Positions 36,902-45,441 of a stretch of DNA of 64,000 bases are shown here, piece after piece. Numbering within the stretch: the first letter of the stretch is position 1; each line of letters begins with the position of its first letter. Source of the DNA: CAIKZZ01 sp036742455 (GTDB taxonomy: Bacteria; Pseudomonadota; Gammaproteobacteria; Steroidobacterales; Steroidobacteraceae); contig DAINQU010000015.1 in NCBI GenBank assembly GCA_036742455.1, positions 13,839 to 77,838 on the forward strand. Reading direction: 5' to 3'. Made by a program: the position numbers and the translations under genes. The notes under the pieces are model-generated. The model did no database searches. It saw nothing but the letters and a program-made list of their open reading frames with translations, and was not told the origin of the DNA.

Positions 36902-37915
36902 TCAGACCGCGCGCAACCACCCGTAGCGATCTGGCGAGAGTCCCTGCTGGATGGCCACGAGCGCTGCTCGCAGCCGCAGTGTGTTCGGTCCAACGTCACC
37001 CGAACCCACGGTCGTCGTCACACCGCCCTCTCGAACGAGAGTGCCCACGCCCGACAGTACGGCCGCGGTACCCGACAGTGCGGCTTCACCGTCCTTCACC
37101 CAATCCAGCATCTCAGCGACGCTAAAGACGCGCTCTTCGATCCGATAGCCCAGATCGGCCGCCATGGTCAGCATCGAGTCACGGGTCACGCCGTGTAAGA
37201 ACGCCGCGTCGAGACTGCGCGTCAAGATATGCCCGTCCCGAATCAGCAAGAAGTTGGCCGCACCCGTCTCCTGCACTTCGCCACCCGGGGCGAACAGGAC
37301 TTGATCGGCTTGATAAGACTTCCGCGCTGCCAAGGTCGGGCCGAGTGCGGCTGCGTAATTTCCACCGGTCTTCACAACGCCCAAGTGCGACGCACACCGC
37401 GTGGCGTGCTCTTCGACATAGATCTTGAGCGGCCGTACACCACCGGCGAAATAATCCCAGACTGGGCTTGCGAGCACCGCCAACAGCGCTTCCGTGGAGG
37501 GCGTGGCCGCGGCCCCGATGTTGGGGGACGTCCCTAAGAGCATCGGCCGCAGGTACAACGCGCCGGGCGCCTCGGGCACCGAGGCGCGATTCTGATCGAT
37601 GACGCTTAAGACCATCGATTCGAGCAACGCAGGATCGAGATCCGGAAGCACCAAGCTGCGTGCGCTTTGGCACATACGTGCGATGTGACGGTCGAGGCGG
37701 AACACGTGCACGCTTCCGTCGGCCCACTTGTACGCTTTGAAGCCTTCGAAACATTCGCTGGCGTAGTGCAAGACGTGCGCGGCCGGGTGTATCTGCAACG
37801 GCGCGACCGGGCCGTACTGCGGAACGCTCCACGCACCGTCTCGGTACGTCGCCGTGGCCATGACCGGGGCGAGAATGCTGCCAAACGGTGCAGTCTGCGG
37901 GTGGGTGCTCGTCAT
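36902..37915 (-). CDS. ilvE: branched-chain amino acid aminotransferase
   Basis: About 337 residues; a fold-type IV PLP aminotransferase for the last step of Leu, Ile and Val synthesis and the first of their breakdown. Motifs are ASECFEGFKAYKW, LYLRPMLLGT, the PLP lysine in GVVKTGGNYAAALGP, and the phosphate-binding EVQETGAANFLLI. The sequence is of the eukaryotic-like BCAT group used by many bacteria. The frame is open upstream to 37990; the ATG at 37915 with GAGGATG seven bases upstream is the best start (37924 is the alternative). It stands alone with an inverted repeat in its leader. Confidence 0.93.
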   Translation of the reverse strand: MTSTHPQTAPFGSILAPVMATATYRDGAWSVPQYGPVAPLQIHPAAHVLHYASECFEGFKAYKWADGSVHVFRLDRHIARMCQSARSLVLPDLDPALLESMVLSVIDQNRASVPEAPGALYLRPMLLGTSPNIGAAATPSTEALLAVLASPVWDYFAGGVRPLKIYVEEHATRCASHLGVVKTGGNYAAALGPTLAARKSYQADQVLFAPGGEVQETGAANFLLIRDGHILTRSLDAAFLHGVTRDSMLTMAADLGYRIEERVFSVAEMLDWVKDGEAALSGTAAVLSGVGTLVREGGVTTTVGSGDVGPNTLRLRAALVAIQQGLSPDRYGWLRAV

Positions 37916-37935
37916 CGTAGTCATCCTCGGATCAA

Positions 37936-37954
37936 CTGCACGCCACGCGTGCAG
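37936..37954. repeat. perfect inverted repeat in the ilvE leader
   Basis: CTGCACGC-CAC-GCGTGCAG forms an 8-bp perfect stem with a 3-base loop, ending 21 bases before the ilvE ATG on its upstream side and close to its ribosome site. It may be an operator or an RNA hairpin affecting translation. No T run follows it, so it is not a terminator. Confidence 0.5.
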
Positions 37955-38062
37955 ACAAACAAGCGTTCGACGACGCCCCGTGGCGGGCACCGGCGCCGTC
38001 TCTCAGCGGCCAGTCTATCAAAAGCCGGCCGTCATGCTGCGGTGCGCCGTAAGATCCGCTCC

Positions 38063-40603
38063 TCAGCGGCGCGCGTTGATAGCGTCCCGCGCGGCCTGCA
38101 GTCGATCCTCGACCACCTGCCGATCGGCGGGGGCGTTCCAGTCCGGGTAGGCCCGCACGGATTCGTGGATACGATCGATCCAGGCCGAGAAATAGTCGGC
38201 CGCGGCGGCGGAGTGCACCGGGCGGCCCGCCACCGTCACGTAGACAGGACTGGTTGTCGCGTAGGGGTACAGATCGAACACCGGGTAGACCCCACGGTCC
38301 GCTGATGCCCGCAAAATGCACCAACCGCTTTCGGACACGGTGACTGTGCCGTCGACATCAGCTTCCTGGCGTCGACCCGTCAGAGGGATCGCGTGGACCA
38401 CACCGCCCGTACAGACCAGTTCCAAATGATCGAGCGGCACGAGCGATCGCAGGTGCGCGTGGTAAGACACCTTGCCTGCGCGCGCCAGCGAGACCTCGCC
38501 GCCGATGGGCTGCCCACCGAGCGTGAAATCCAGCAAAGGCCCATTGCTCGCAAAACTGCGTCCGGCCTTGAGTCCGGCCAACCAGCCTGACACGTCGCGA
38601 GCGCCCCCGGAGGTCGCCACAAAGGTGCGGTTCATGCCGACGGGGCCACGCAAGGACGCGAAGTCTGCCATCGCATCCGTGCCGCCGGCAGCCGGAATGC
38701 GGTAGCCCAAATCCAACAATTGGTACCACACCCCAGCCGTAATGCGGTGATCGCTAAACCCGAGGATTTCCATGTAGTCCACACGACCCAAGGCCACGTC
38801 GACCGGCAGCTCGTTGGTCAGGGGTTCACGCGCATCAAAGGGGTGCACCGGCTCATCAAACGGATGGACATAGCCCACCAGCGCGCCGCCCGCGTGCGCC
38901 CGATCGGCCACATCCAGGTTCATCGGCAAAATGCTCGCCGCAGCGGTGTTCGGATAGCCGGCATATCCGGGAATCAGCGTGGTCCGTTGCAGGCCGATGA
39001 GGCCCAAGTGACCCCAATAACTCGTGTGGTATTCCTGACCGTGCCAAATCGCGGTCGCATCATCGGAGACCGGATCGAGCCCACGCCCGGAATACGCGAT
39101 ATCGGGGAAGCGCTGCTCTTTATTCACAATCACGGCATGAACGAGGTTGAGGTCTTCCGCCTCCGCCTGGAACTTCAAGTGCGCGGGATCGTTACGGTAA
39201 AGACCGGCGTAGTTCATGTGGACGTGCACGTCGCCGGACACCCATCGGCCTCCCGTTGTGTCCAACGACCACGGTCGACCTAACTGCATCACCATTGGCA
39301 CCGTCGCGCCCGCGCGATCGGACACGTCGAGCTGTGCACTGGCCAGCGGCCGCGTGAACCCTTTCAGCACCTCCACGGTGACGTTGCCGGCGGGCACATC
39401 AATCACATCGTCGCCGTGGGAATGAAAGTAGTGCGCCTCAAACGGGCGCTCGGCGCGATCAAACCCATCGTCCGCCGATATCCACGCACCGGCCGGTGCA
39501 TAGGTTCGTCCCGCGGCGTCGGTCACCGACACACGCGCGGCCACCACTTTGCCTTCGGCATCGCGGATCTTGAGGTGTAAATGCACGACAGGGGCGCGCG
39601 TCTGCCGATCGGTGATCTCCAAGCGCCGCTGCGCGCCCGTCGCCGCGTCCTGCAGCCACAACTCAAGCCCTCCGGCACGATTCGAGATAAACGCGATCGT
39701 CCGTCCATCGGGCGACCATCGGGCCCCCACAGCGTCGTCGTCTCCGTACGACAAGGGGAAAGCGTCCGCGCCTCCAGCAGCCGGCAACACCCACAACTGA
39801 TGTGTATTCCGGCCGAGGTACGAGCTGTACAACAACTTGCTGCCGTCCGGTGAAAACTCCGGCCGCGCACGCCAGTTGGTCTCCTCGTAGTGAATCTCCG
39901 TCCCGATGGCGCCCGGTTTCGCCTCCATCCGTACGAATCCGCCCGTGCCGTGCACGTGTCCGCGGTTCGACACAAAGACAATGCTGCGCCCGTCCCGCGT
40001 CCACGTCGGATTGATGTCGTGGTCATAGGCGCTGTAGTAATAGCGCCGTAGCGGACTCTGAACGTCATCCGTCAACGCGACGGTGTGCTCGAGTCCTGCC
40101 GGCGTCAGATCCGCCATATAGAGGTGAAAGTGCCCATTGCGGCCCGTCGACGTCCACACCAAGCGCGTGCCATCTGGGGAAATCTTCGGCTCGACATTCA
40201 CGGCGCCGGAGTGCGTCAGCAGTGTGGTGACTCCACTCGCCACGTCGAGCCGCGCCAGTTCGAGAGCGTCGTGGCGATAGGTCACGTACACAATGCTGCG
40301 ACCGTCCGGCGACCAATCGGGCTGGTAGTCATAGCCCGGTCCATCGGTCAATTGGACCGCCGTTGTCGTATCCAACCGTTGGCGCCACAACGAACCCGCC
40401 ATCGAATAGACGACCTCGCGCGAATCCGGTGAAAACGTGACCGACGAGGGCCCCCCGGTTAACTGGGGTAAGTACATCTCATGGTAGTAGTAGGGGTGTG
40501 GCAGATCGATCTGCGTAAACAACGCGCGACGGTCGGCTTCGACCACGGTCGCACACCCGATACCTAAGATCACCCACCACAGACGACCGATATTCCGCGA
40601 CAT
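38063..40603 (-). CDS. secreted TolB-like propeller fused to CehA/McbA-type metallohydrolase
   Basis: About 846 residues. A signal peptide (WWVILGIGCATVVEA) is followed by a TolB/PD40 beta-propeller (about 40-350) with repeated FSPDSREVVYS, WSPDGRSIVYVTYR and FSPDGSKLLYSS blades. An Ig-like/carboxypeptidase-regulatory-like stretch comes next (about 360-440). The C-terminal part (about 455-840) resembles the CehA/McbA group of PHP-type hydrolases: GDVHVHMNYAG with the HxH metal pair, GGALVGYVHPFDEP, and YRIPAAGGTDAM. The start ATG at 40603 is preceded by GAGGGGC; the frame runs further upstream but without a sensible N-terminus. The substrate is unknown; CehA and McbA themselves hydrolyse carbamate or ester compounds. 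Divergent from a secreted peptidase gene. Confidence 0.82.
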   Translation of the reverse strand: MSRNIGRLWWVILGIGCATVVEADRRALFTQIDLPHPYYYHEMYLPQLTGGPSSVTFSPDSREVVYSMAGSLWRQRLDTTTAVQLTDGPGYDYQPDWSPDGRSIVYVTYRHDALELARLDVASGVTTLLTHSGAVNVEPKISPDGTRLVWTSTGRNGHFHLYMADLTPAGLEHTVALTDDVQSPLRRYYYSAYDHDINPTWTRDGRSIVFVSNRGHVHGTGGFVRMEAKPGAIGTEIHYEETNWRARPEFSPDGSKLLYSSYLGRNTHQLWVLPAAGGADAFPLSYGDDDAVGARWSPDGRTIAFISNRAGGLELWLQDAATGAQRRLEITDRQTRAPVVHLHLKIRDAEGKVVAARVSVTDAAGRTYAPAGAWISADDGFDRAERPFEAHYFHSHGDDVIDVPAGNVTVEVLKGFTRPLASAQLDVSDRAGATVPMVMQLGRPWSLDTTGGRWVSGDVHVHMNYAGLYRNDPAHLKFQAEAEDLNLVHAVIVNKEQRFPDIAYSGRGLDPVSDDATAIWHGQEYHTSYWGHLGLIGLQRTTLIPGYAGYPNTAAASILPMNLDVADRAHAGGALVGYVHPFDEPVHPFDAREPLTNELPVDVALGRVDYMEILGFSDHRITAGVWYQLLDLGYRIPAAGGTDAMADFASLRGPVGMNRTFVATSGGARDVSGWLAGLKAGRSFASNGPLLDFTLGGQPIGGEVSLARAGKVSYHAHLRSLVPLDHLELVCTGGVVHAIPLTGRRQEADVDGTVTVSESGWCILRASADRGVYPVFDLYPYATTSPVYVTVAGRPVHSAAAADYFSAWIDRIHESVRAYPDWNAPADRQVVEDRLQAARDAINARR

Positions 40604-40766
40604 GGACTGCCCCTCGAAGTTCCCGGGATCACTATGCGCTGCCCTCCGGGGTTGCACAATCCATCGCGGGCGCGAGCGTAAGCCCACCCCCGCCCCGCGC
40701 CGCCGGTGACGGCCGTTCCGATGTCGACCACCGCGTAAGGCGCTCCGGCTGCGGTAGGATCGGTCA

Positions 40767-42392
40767 ATGCGCCGCCTACTACAGCTCGTCGTTCTGATCA
40801 GTGCGTGGACCCTATCGGCCCGCGCTGCCACGCCGCTGCACGCGCTCGAGTCCGCCTATGCCGACTGGCGCGATGCCCATCACGCGCTCGACACCCTAGA
40901 GGCCGGCAGTCTGCGCACCGTCGATGGGCTGGGGAAGGATGCCTGGCGCAGTCGGCGGGACGCCGCGTTGCGCCGTTTCCACCGCGCACCGCGGCCGGAC
41001 GGCCTCAACGCGGCGGACCGGCGCGCACTCGAGCTCATGACTCACGACGTCGATGGCGCTACCGAATCGGAGGATCTGCTGGCCCGCGGGGCCGATGACG
41101 ATAAAGGGTGTGCGCATGCCGAGGCGGCACGCACGGAGCACGACTTGGTCGCGGCGCTCTACGACTGCTTTTCGACGCTCGGCAACCATTTGTCCTTTGA
41201 AGGCCAGGTGCTCACCCGCACCGATGGCCTCGAATTGCTGCATGAATTGCCCGAGAGCCCCCGCCGCGAGGCGTTGTTTCGCGCCTATACCCCGCTGTGG
41301 ACAGCGATCAATGGGACTGACGAACCGGGCAGCCCATACCGACGACTGCTCGCTGCCGTCGCGGCTGAACGTTCTGCCACCGGCGATCGCATCGACGACG
41401 CGGCGCGCACCTTAGGGACCGACCGCGCGACGGTCAAAGCGTGGCTCATTGCCGCCCTGCGCGCTTGGTCGACGGCGACCGATCCGACGGAAGTGGAGCC
41501 CTGGGATTATTGGGTGGCGCATACGTCGGCGACCCAACCGCTGGATGCGCGCATCACCGCAGCGACAGTGCCGCGCATCGCCGCGGCTTACTTTCACGAC
41601 CTCGGCGCGGATCTCAGCGGCCGGGATGTGTTGCAAGATCTGGCTGTGCGCCCCCACAAGGCGCCCTTGGCGTACACCGACTTCATCCGTATCGGCCGAA
41701 TGACGGGCCACGGGTGGCGCCCGGCGCGCGTACGCGTCAGCGCCAACGTGGATCGGGGCGGGCTGTACATCACAAACGAAATTATTCACGAGAATGCGCA
41801 CGCAGCCCACATGATGGCGCTGCGCACTCGACCGGCCTTCTTTGATCTCGGCGATGCCGTTTTCTACGAGGCCTTCGCCGATGTGCCCGCCTGGAGTGTC
41901 GCATCGCCCGATTTTCAGTCCCGATATCTGGGTGTCGCGATGACACCGACAGCGTCCTACGAAGCGCTGTTCGCGGGCATCATGCTGGATGTCGCCTGGG
42001 GACTGTTTGAGCTCGAGTTACTCGACGACCCGAGTCAGGATCCCAATGCGTTATGGACCGCGATCACGCACCGCTATCTGCACATCCGAGCGCATCCCGA
42101 GTTGTCCTGGTGGGCGCTGCGCGTACAGCTCGTGCACGAGCCCGGCTACATGATCAACTACGGACTCGGCGCCGTACTGACCGCGGATCTGCGGCAGCGC
42201 ACGCGCGCAGCCATTGGGCCGTTCGATGCGGGGAATCCGCAGTGGTACGCCTTCACCGCGCAGCATTTGCTGCGCGACGGCGAAGCCGCAGACACCGCAG
42301 ACCTGGTACGTCGCTTCTTAGGCCGGCCCGTTTCGGTCGAGGCACTGCTCGATGCCATGACGGCCATCGGACCCACCACGCTCGCCCATTGA
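40767..42392 (+). CDS. secreted zinc peptidase of gluzincin type (HExxH)
   Basis: A 541-residue protein with a signal peptide (LLQLVVLISAWTLSARA, then A). The C-terminal half has EIIHENAHAAHMMA, where HENAH is an HExxH zinc motif (His341, Glu342, His345). Glu368 in AVFYEAFADVPAW is a good third ligand at gluzincin spacing. The layout (helical N-terminal half, HExxH in the middle, helical C-terminus) is like M2/M3 oligopeptidases, though I cannot assign a family. It should act in the periplasm or outside the cell on peptides. The region from 40604 to 40766 between it and the divergent propeller gene must hold both promoters, but I see no clear boxes. Confidence 0.78.
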   Translation: MRRLLQLVVLISAWTLSARAATPLHALESAYADWRDAHHALDTLEAGSLRTVDGLGKDAWRSRRDAALRRFHRAPRPDGLNAADRRALELMTHDVDGATESEDLLARGADDDKGCAHAEAARTEHDLVAALYDCFSTLGNHLSFEGQVLTRTDGLELLHELPESPRREALFRAYTPLWTAINGTDEPGSPYRRLLAAVAAERSATGDRIDDAARTLGTDRATVKAWLIAALRAWSTATDPTEVEPWDYWVAHTSATQPLDARITAATVPRIAAAYFHDLGADLSGRDVLQDLAVRPHKAPLAYTDFIRIGRMTGHGWRPARVRVSANVDRGGLYITNEIIHENAHAAHMMALRTRPAFFDLGDAVFYEAFADVPAWSVASPDFQSRYLGVAMTPTASYEALFAGIMLDVAWGLFELELLDDPSQDPNALWTAITHRYLHIRAHPELSWWALRVQLVHEPGYMINYGLGAVLTADLRQRTRAAIGPFDAGNPQWYAFTAQHLLRDGEAADTADLVRRFLGRPVSVEALLDAMTAIGPTTLAH

Positions 42393-42461
42393 GGGCGCGC
42401 AGTGCAGCCATCAGACGGACGCGCGCGATGCTCAACGCAGAGCGCCGCGCGCGACCTTCGA

Positions 42462-43784
42462 TCAGGCGCCGACGACCTCGGTCAAGGTCGCATCCAAAAT
42501 CGCCACGGCTTCGTCAATTTCGGCCGCTGACACCACCAAGGGCGGCATGAAGCGGACCGTCGACTGACCGCAGGAGAGCAACAACAAGCCGTTGTGGAAG
42601 GCACGATCGATCACGCGATCGCAGAGCTCACGAGCCGCCTTACGGCTCACGCGGTCGGTGACGAGTTCCATGCCGATCATGAGGCCCTTACCGCGCACTT
42701 CGCCGATCACCTCGTGACGCGTCTGCAATTCGCGCAGCCGCTGCATGAAGTGCTCGCCCATGTGTGCGGCGTTCTCCATCAAACCACCGCTGACGAGCTC
42801 GAGGGTCGCCAACGCGGCAGCGCAGCACAACGGATTGCCACCGTAGGTGTTGCCGTGGGCGCCGCGCTTCCACTGCGACATGATGGAGCGTTTCGCCACA
42901 ACCATGCCGATGGGCAAACCCGAACCGAGACCCTTGGCCAACGTCATGATGTCGGGCGACACCCCCCAATGCTGGGACGCGAACATTTTTCCCGTGCGGC
43001 CGATGCCCGACTGCACTTCGTCGAAAATCAGCAAAATGCCGTGCCGGTCACAGAGCGCCCGAAGGCCGGCGAGGAAGCCATCCGGCGGCACGATATAGCC
43101 ACCCTCCCCCTGTATCGGCTCGACGAGGATCGCGGCGACTTCCGAGGGCGGCACGTTGCTCTGGAAGAGCACGTCTTCCAGGTACGACAAGACCGCAGCG
43201 CCCTGATCCGCGCCCGCTAAGAGCGGTCGGAAATTGTTCGGATAGGGAATGTGGGTCACCCCCGGCATGGTCGGGAAGAAGCCCTTCTGTTGCGTGTACT
43301 TCGATGCCGTAAACGCCAACGACCCCATGGTACGGCCGTGAAAGCCCCCCAAAAACCCAATAAAGCGCGACCGACCGGTCACGTAGCGCGCCAGTTTTAA
43401 CGCGCCCTCGACGCTCTCCGTACCGGACTGCGCGAAGAAACTCATCGCCGGCTCACCCATCGGCGCAAGTTCGGCCATGCGCTCGCCGAGACGCACCTGG
43501 TGTTCGTGCCAGTAGTCCGACGAGATATGCAGGAAGTTCTGAGCGGCATCGGTCACCGCGGCAACGACACTCGGATGACTGTGCCCGGTGCTGCACACCG
43601 CGATCCCAGCCACAAAATCCAAGAAACGATTCCCATCGACATCCCAGACCTCGACGCCGCGTCCGTGTGACATCACAAAGGGGTAATCGCGCGGGTAACT
43701 CGGCGAGACGACCGCAGTATCGCGCTCGATCATCGCGCGTGCTTTGGGTCCGGGCAATTCGGTTTTGATGTGTGGGCTGTGCAT
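42462..43784 (-). CDS. class III aminotransferase (acetylornithine/GABA aminotransferase-like)
   Basis: About 440 residues; a PLP omega-aminotransferase. Motifs are WDVDGNRFLDFVAGIAV, FFAQSGTESVEGALKLAR, FHGRTMGSLAFTA, EPIQGEGGYIVPP, LIFDEVQSGIGRTGK and the PLP lysine in TLAKGLGSGLPIG. N-terminal KTELPGPKARAMIERD places it with the broad-specificity 'acetyl ornithine aminotransferase family' near 4-aminobutyrate aminotransferases. The ATG at 43784 with GAGGAAAC upstream is preferred; the frame is open further up. It is the last gene of a five-gene operon and starts 11 bases after the CoA-transferase B stop. The substrate is not known. Confidence 0.85.
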   Translation of the reverse strand: MHSPHIKTELPGPKARAMIERDTAVVSPSYPRDYPFVMSHGRGVEVWDVDGNRFLDFVAGIAVCSTGHSHPSVVAAVTDAAQNFLHISSDYWHEHQVRLGERMAELAPMGEPAMSFFAQSGTESVEGALKLARYVTGRSRFIGFLGGFHGRTMGSLAFTASKYTQQKGFFPTMPGVTHIPYPNNFRPLLAGADQGAAVLSYLEDVLFQSNVPPSEVAAILVEPIQGEGGYIVPPDGFLAGLRALCDRHGILLIFDEVQSGIGRTGKMFASQHWGVSPDIMTLAKGLGSGLPIGMVVAKRSIMSQWKRGAHGNTYGGNPLCCAAALATLELVSGGLMENAAHMGEHFMQRLRELQTRHEVIGEVRGKGLMIGMELVTDRVSRKAARELCDRVIDRAFHNGLLLLSCGQSTVRFMPPLVVSAAEIDEAVAILDATLTEVVGA

Positions 43785-43795
43785 ACGTCGTTTCC

Positions 43796-44587
43796 TCAGA
43801 TCGGCAATTTCACCGCGGCAGCGTGCGCTGCGCGGGTACGGGCGTGCAATTCGCGCAGCGCCTCCAGTTCCAGTGACGAAGGGGGCGCGATGACTTCCAC
43901 CGCTGCCCCGGTGCGCAACGGCCAACCGCACGCAGCGATCGCCTCGTCGACGGTGACGTGGTCGTAGCGCGCCACCAGAACGAACTCATCGGTGGTCGGA
44001 TCCGGCCGCATCACGCCGTAATCGGTAATGATCGCCTGCGGACCTCGGCCGGGAGCACCGCGTCGCGCCCGCTCGCCACCGCCGTTCAGAAAACCGGCCG
44101 ACGAGACGAAATCCAGGGAGGGCACGAAACTGCGCGGCGATTGTTTGAGCACGACGAACACTTGCTGCGCGTGCGTCGCGATTTCCGGCGCACCCCCAGC
44201 GCCCGGTAATCGCGTTTTCGGCTGATCGTAGGGGCCAATGACTGTGCTGTTTAAATTGCCGTATCGGTCCACTTGGGCAGCCCCAAGAAAGCCCACGTCG
44301 ATGCGGCCGCTCTGGAGCCAATAGGCAAAAATCTCGGGCAACGGCACCACGCAGGTGGCGGTCTCGGCCAGTTCGCCGTCGCCAATCGACAGCGGCAACA
44401 CGTCCGGCCGCGTGCCGATGGTCCCTGACTCGTAGATCAAAACGATATCCGGCGCGTGCAGTAGCCGGGCCAAATTAGCGGCTGCCGAGGGCAGGCCGAT
44501 ACCGACGAAACAGACGGCCCGATCCCACAGCATGCGCGCCGCCGTCACCGTCATCATCTCGTCCGCCGTCCAGTCGCGGCCGTTCAT
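43796..44587 (-). CDS. CoA-transferase subunit B (glutaconate/3-oxoadipate type)
   Basis: About 263 residues; the beta subunit of a family I CoA-transferase. VGIGLPSAAANLARLLH is followed by IYESGTIG, where the glutamate matches the residue that forms the glutamyl-CoA intermediate in glutaconate CoA-transferase. VGFLGAAQVDRYGNLNST and ITDYGVMRP are further family motifs. The ATG at 44587 overlaps the stop of subunit A by 4 bases; the frame itself is open to 44665. With the catalytic glutamate present, this should be a real transferase rather than an IpdAB-like hydrolase. The acid substrate is unknown. Confidence 0.88.
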   Translation of the reverse strand: MNGRDWTADEMMTVTAARMLWDRAVCFVGIGLPSAAANLARLLHAPDIVLIYESGTIGTRPDVLPLSIGDGELAETATCVVPLPEIFAYWLQSGRIDVGFLGAAQVDRYGNLNSTVIGPYDQPKTRLPGAGGAPEIATHAQQVFVVLKQSPRSFVPSLDFVSSAGFLNGGGERARRGAPGRGPQAIITDYGVMRPDPTTDEFVLVARYDHVTVDEAIAACGWPLRTGAAVEVIAPPSSLELEALRELHARTRAAHAAAVKLPI

Positions 44588-45441
44588 AGAGCAACCCCGT
44601 CCGCACGCAACGCTGCGACGAAGGCGGCGTGGTCTTTTGAGCCTAGGACATAGCGCGCGATCCACGCGGTGAACCGCTCGCGATCACGCGCGATCTCATC
44701 CCACGCGATGTAGAACGCATTGTCGCGCGCGTAGTACCCACGCGCGTAGGAGGGCCATGCGCCGCCCGGCACACAGGCCACGGCCGACACCACCCACGAC
44801 GGCAGCACCACACTGTTCATCGGCGCATCGAGCGTATCCACCAATTCCTCGACCGTCACAACCAGACGCTTCGCGGCGAGCGCCGCTTCTTTTTGCGCGC
44901 CGACGATGCCGTGGATCAGCACGTTACCCTCGCGATCGGCCTGTTGCGCATGCAGAATGGTCACATCGGGAGTGAGTGAGGGCACGGTCGTGATCTTCTC
45001 ACCGGTGTAAGGACACTCGACCGAACGGATGGTCGTATTGACCTTCGCAAGATCCGTACCGAAATAGCCTTTGAGCAATCCGAAGGGCAAGCGGCTGGCA
45101 CCGGCAACATAGGCGGCGGCCATACCCGCGTGCGAGTGCTCGTTCACGGCGAGCGGTACCGGCCAGCCCTTCTCGATCGCGTCGCGCACGCGGTGCGCCG
45201 ACCCAACACCCGGGTTGCCGCCCCAAGAGAACGTCAGGCGATCCGCGCATCCTGCGCCGATCATCTGGTCGTAAATGAGGTCTGGCGTCATACGAATCAG
45301 GTGCAGATGCCGACGCTGTTGGCGAATGATCTCGTGGCCGGCGGCAAAAGGGATCAAATGGGTGAAGCCTTCGAGGGCAACGGCATCGCCGTCACGCACG
45401 TGTTCCTCGATCGCCTCACGCAGAGTCAACGACGGCAGCAT
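44584..45441 (-). CDS. CoA-transferase subunit A (glutaconate/3-oxoadipate type)
   Basis: A 285-residue alpha subunit of a family I CoA-transferase. Motifs are HVRDGDAVALEGFTHLIPF near the N-terminus (the usual position of the glycine-rich entry loop), FSWGGNPGVGSAHRVRDA, and HAQQADREGNVLIHG. The length and the separate A and B genes fit the glutaconate or 3-oxoadipate CoA-transferase class. Its ATG follows the aldehyde dehydrogenase TAA without a gap. Together with subunit B it would activate a carboxylic acid, probably the product of the upstream dehydrogenase, to its CoA thioester. Confidence 0.88.
   Translation of the reverse strand: MLPSLTLREAIEEHVRDGDAVALEGFTHLIPFAAGHEIIRQQRRHLHLIRMTPDLIYDQMIGAGCADRLTFSWGGNPGVGSAHRVRDAIEKGWPVPLAVNEHSHAGMAAAYVAGASRLPFGLLKGYFGTDLAKVNTTIRSVECPYTGEKITTVPSLTPDVTILHAQQADREGNVLIHGIVGAQKEAALAAKRLVVTVEELVDTLDAPMNSVVLPSWVVSAVACVPGGAWPSYARGYYARDNAFYIAWDEIARDRERFTAWIARYVLGSKDHAAFVAALRADGVAL

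Noticed and set aside
43796..44665. CoA-transferase pair as an IpdAB-type ring-opening hydrolase
   Set aside because: IpdAB-type proteins lack the catalytic glutamate, while subunit B here has it in IYESGTIG. No steroid genes are nearby.
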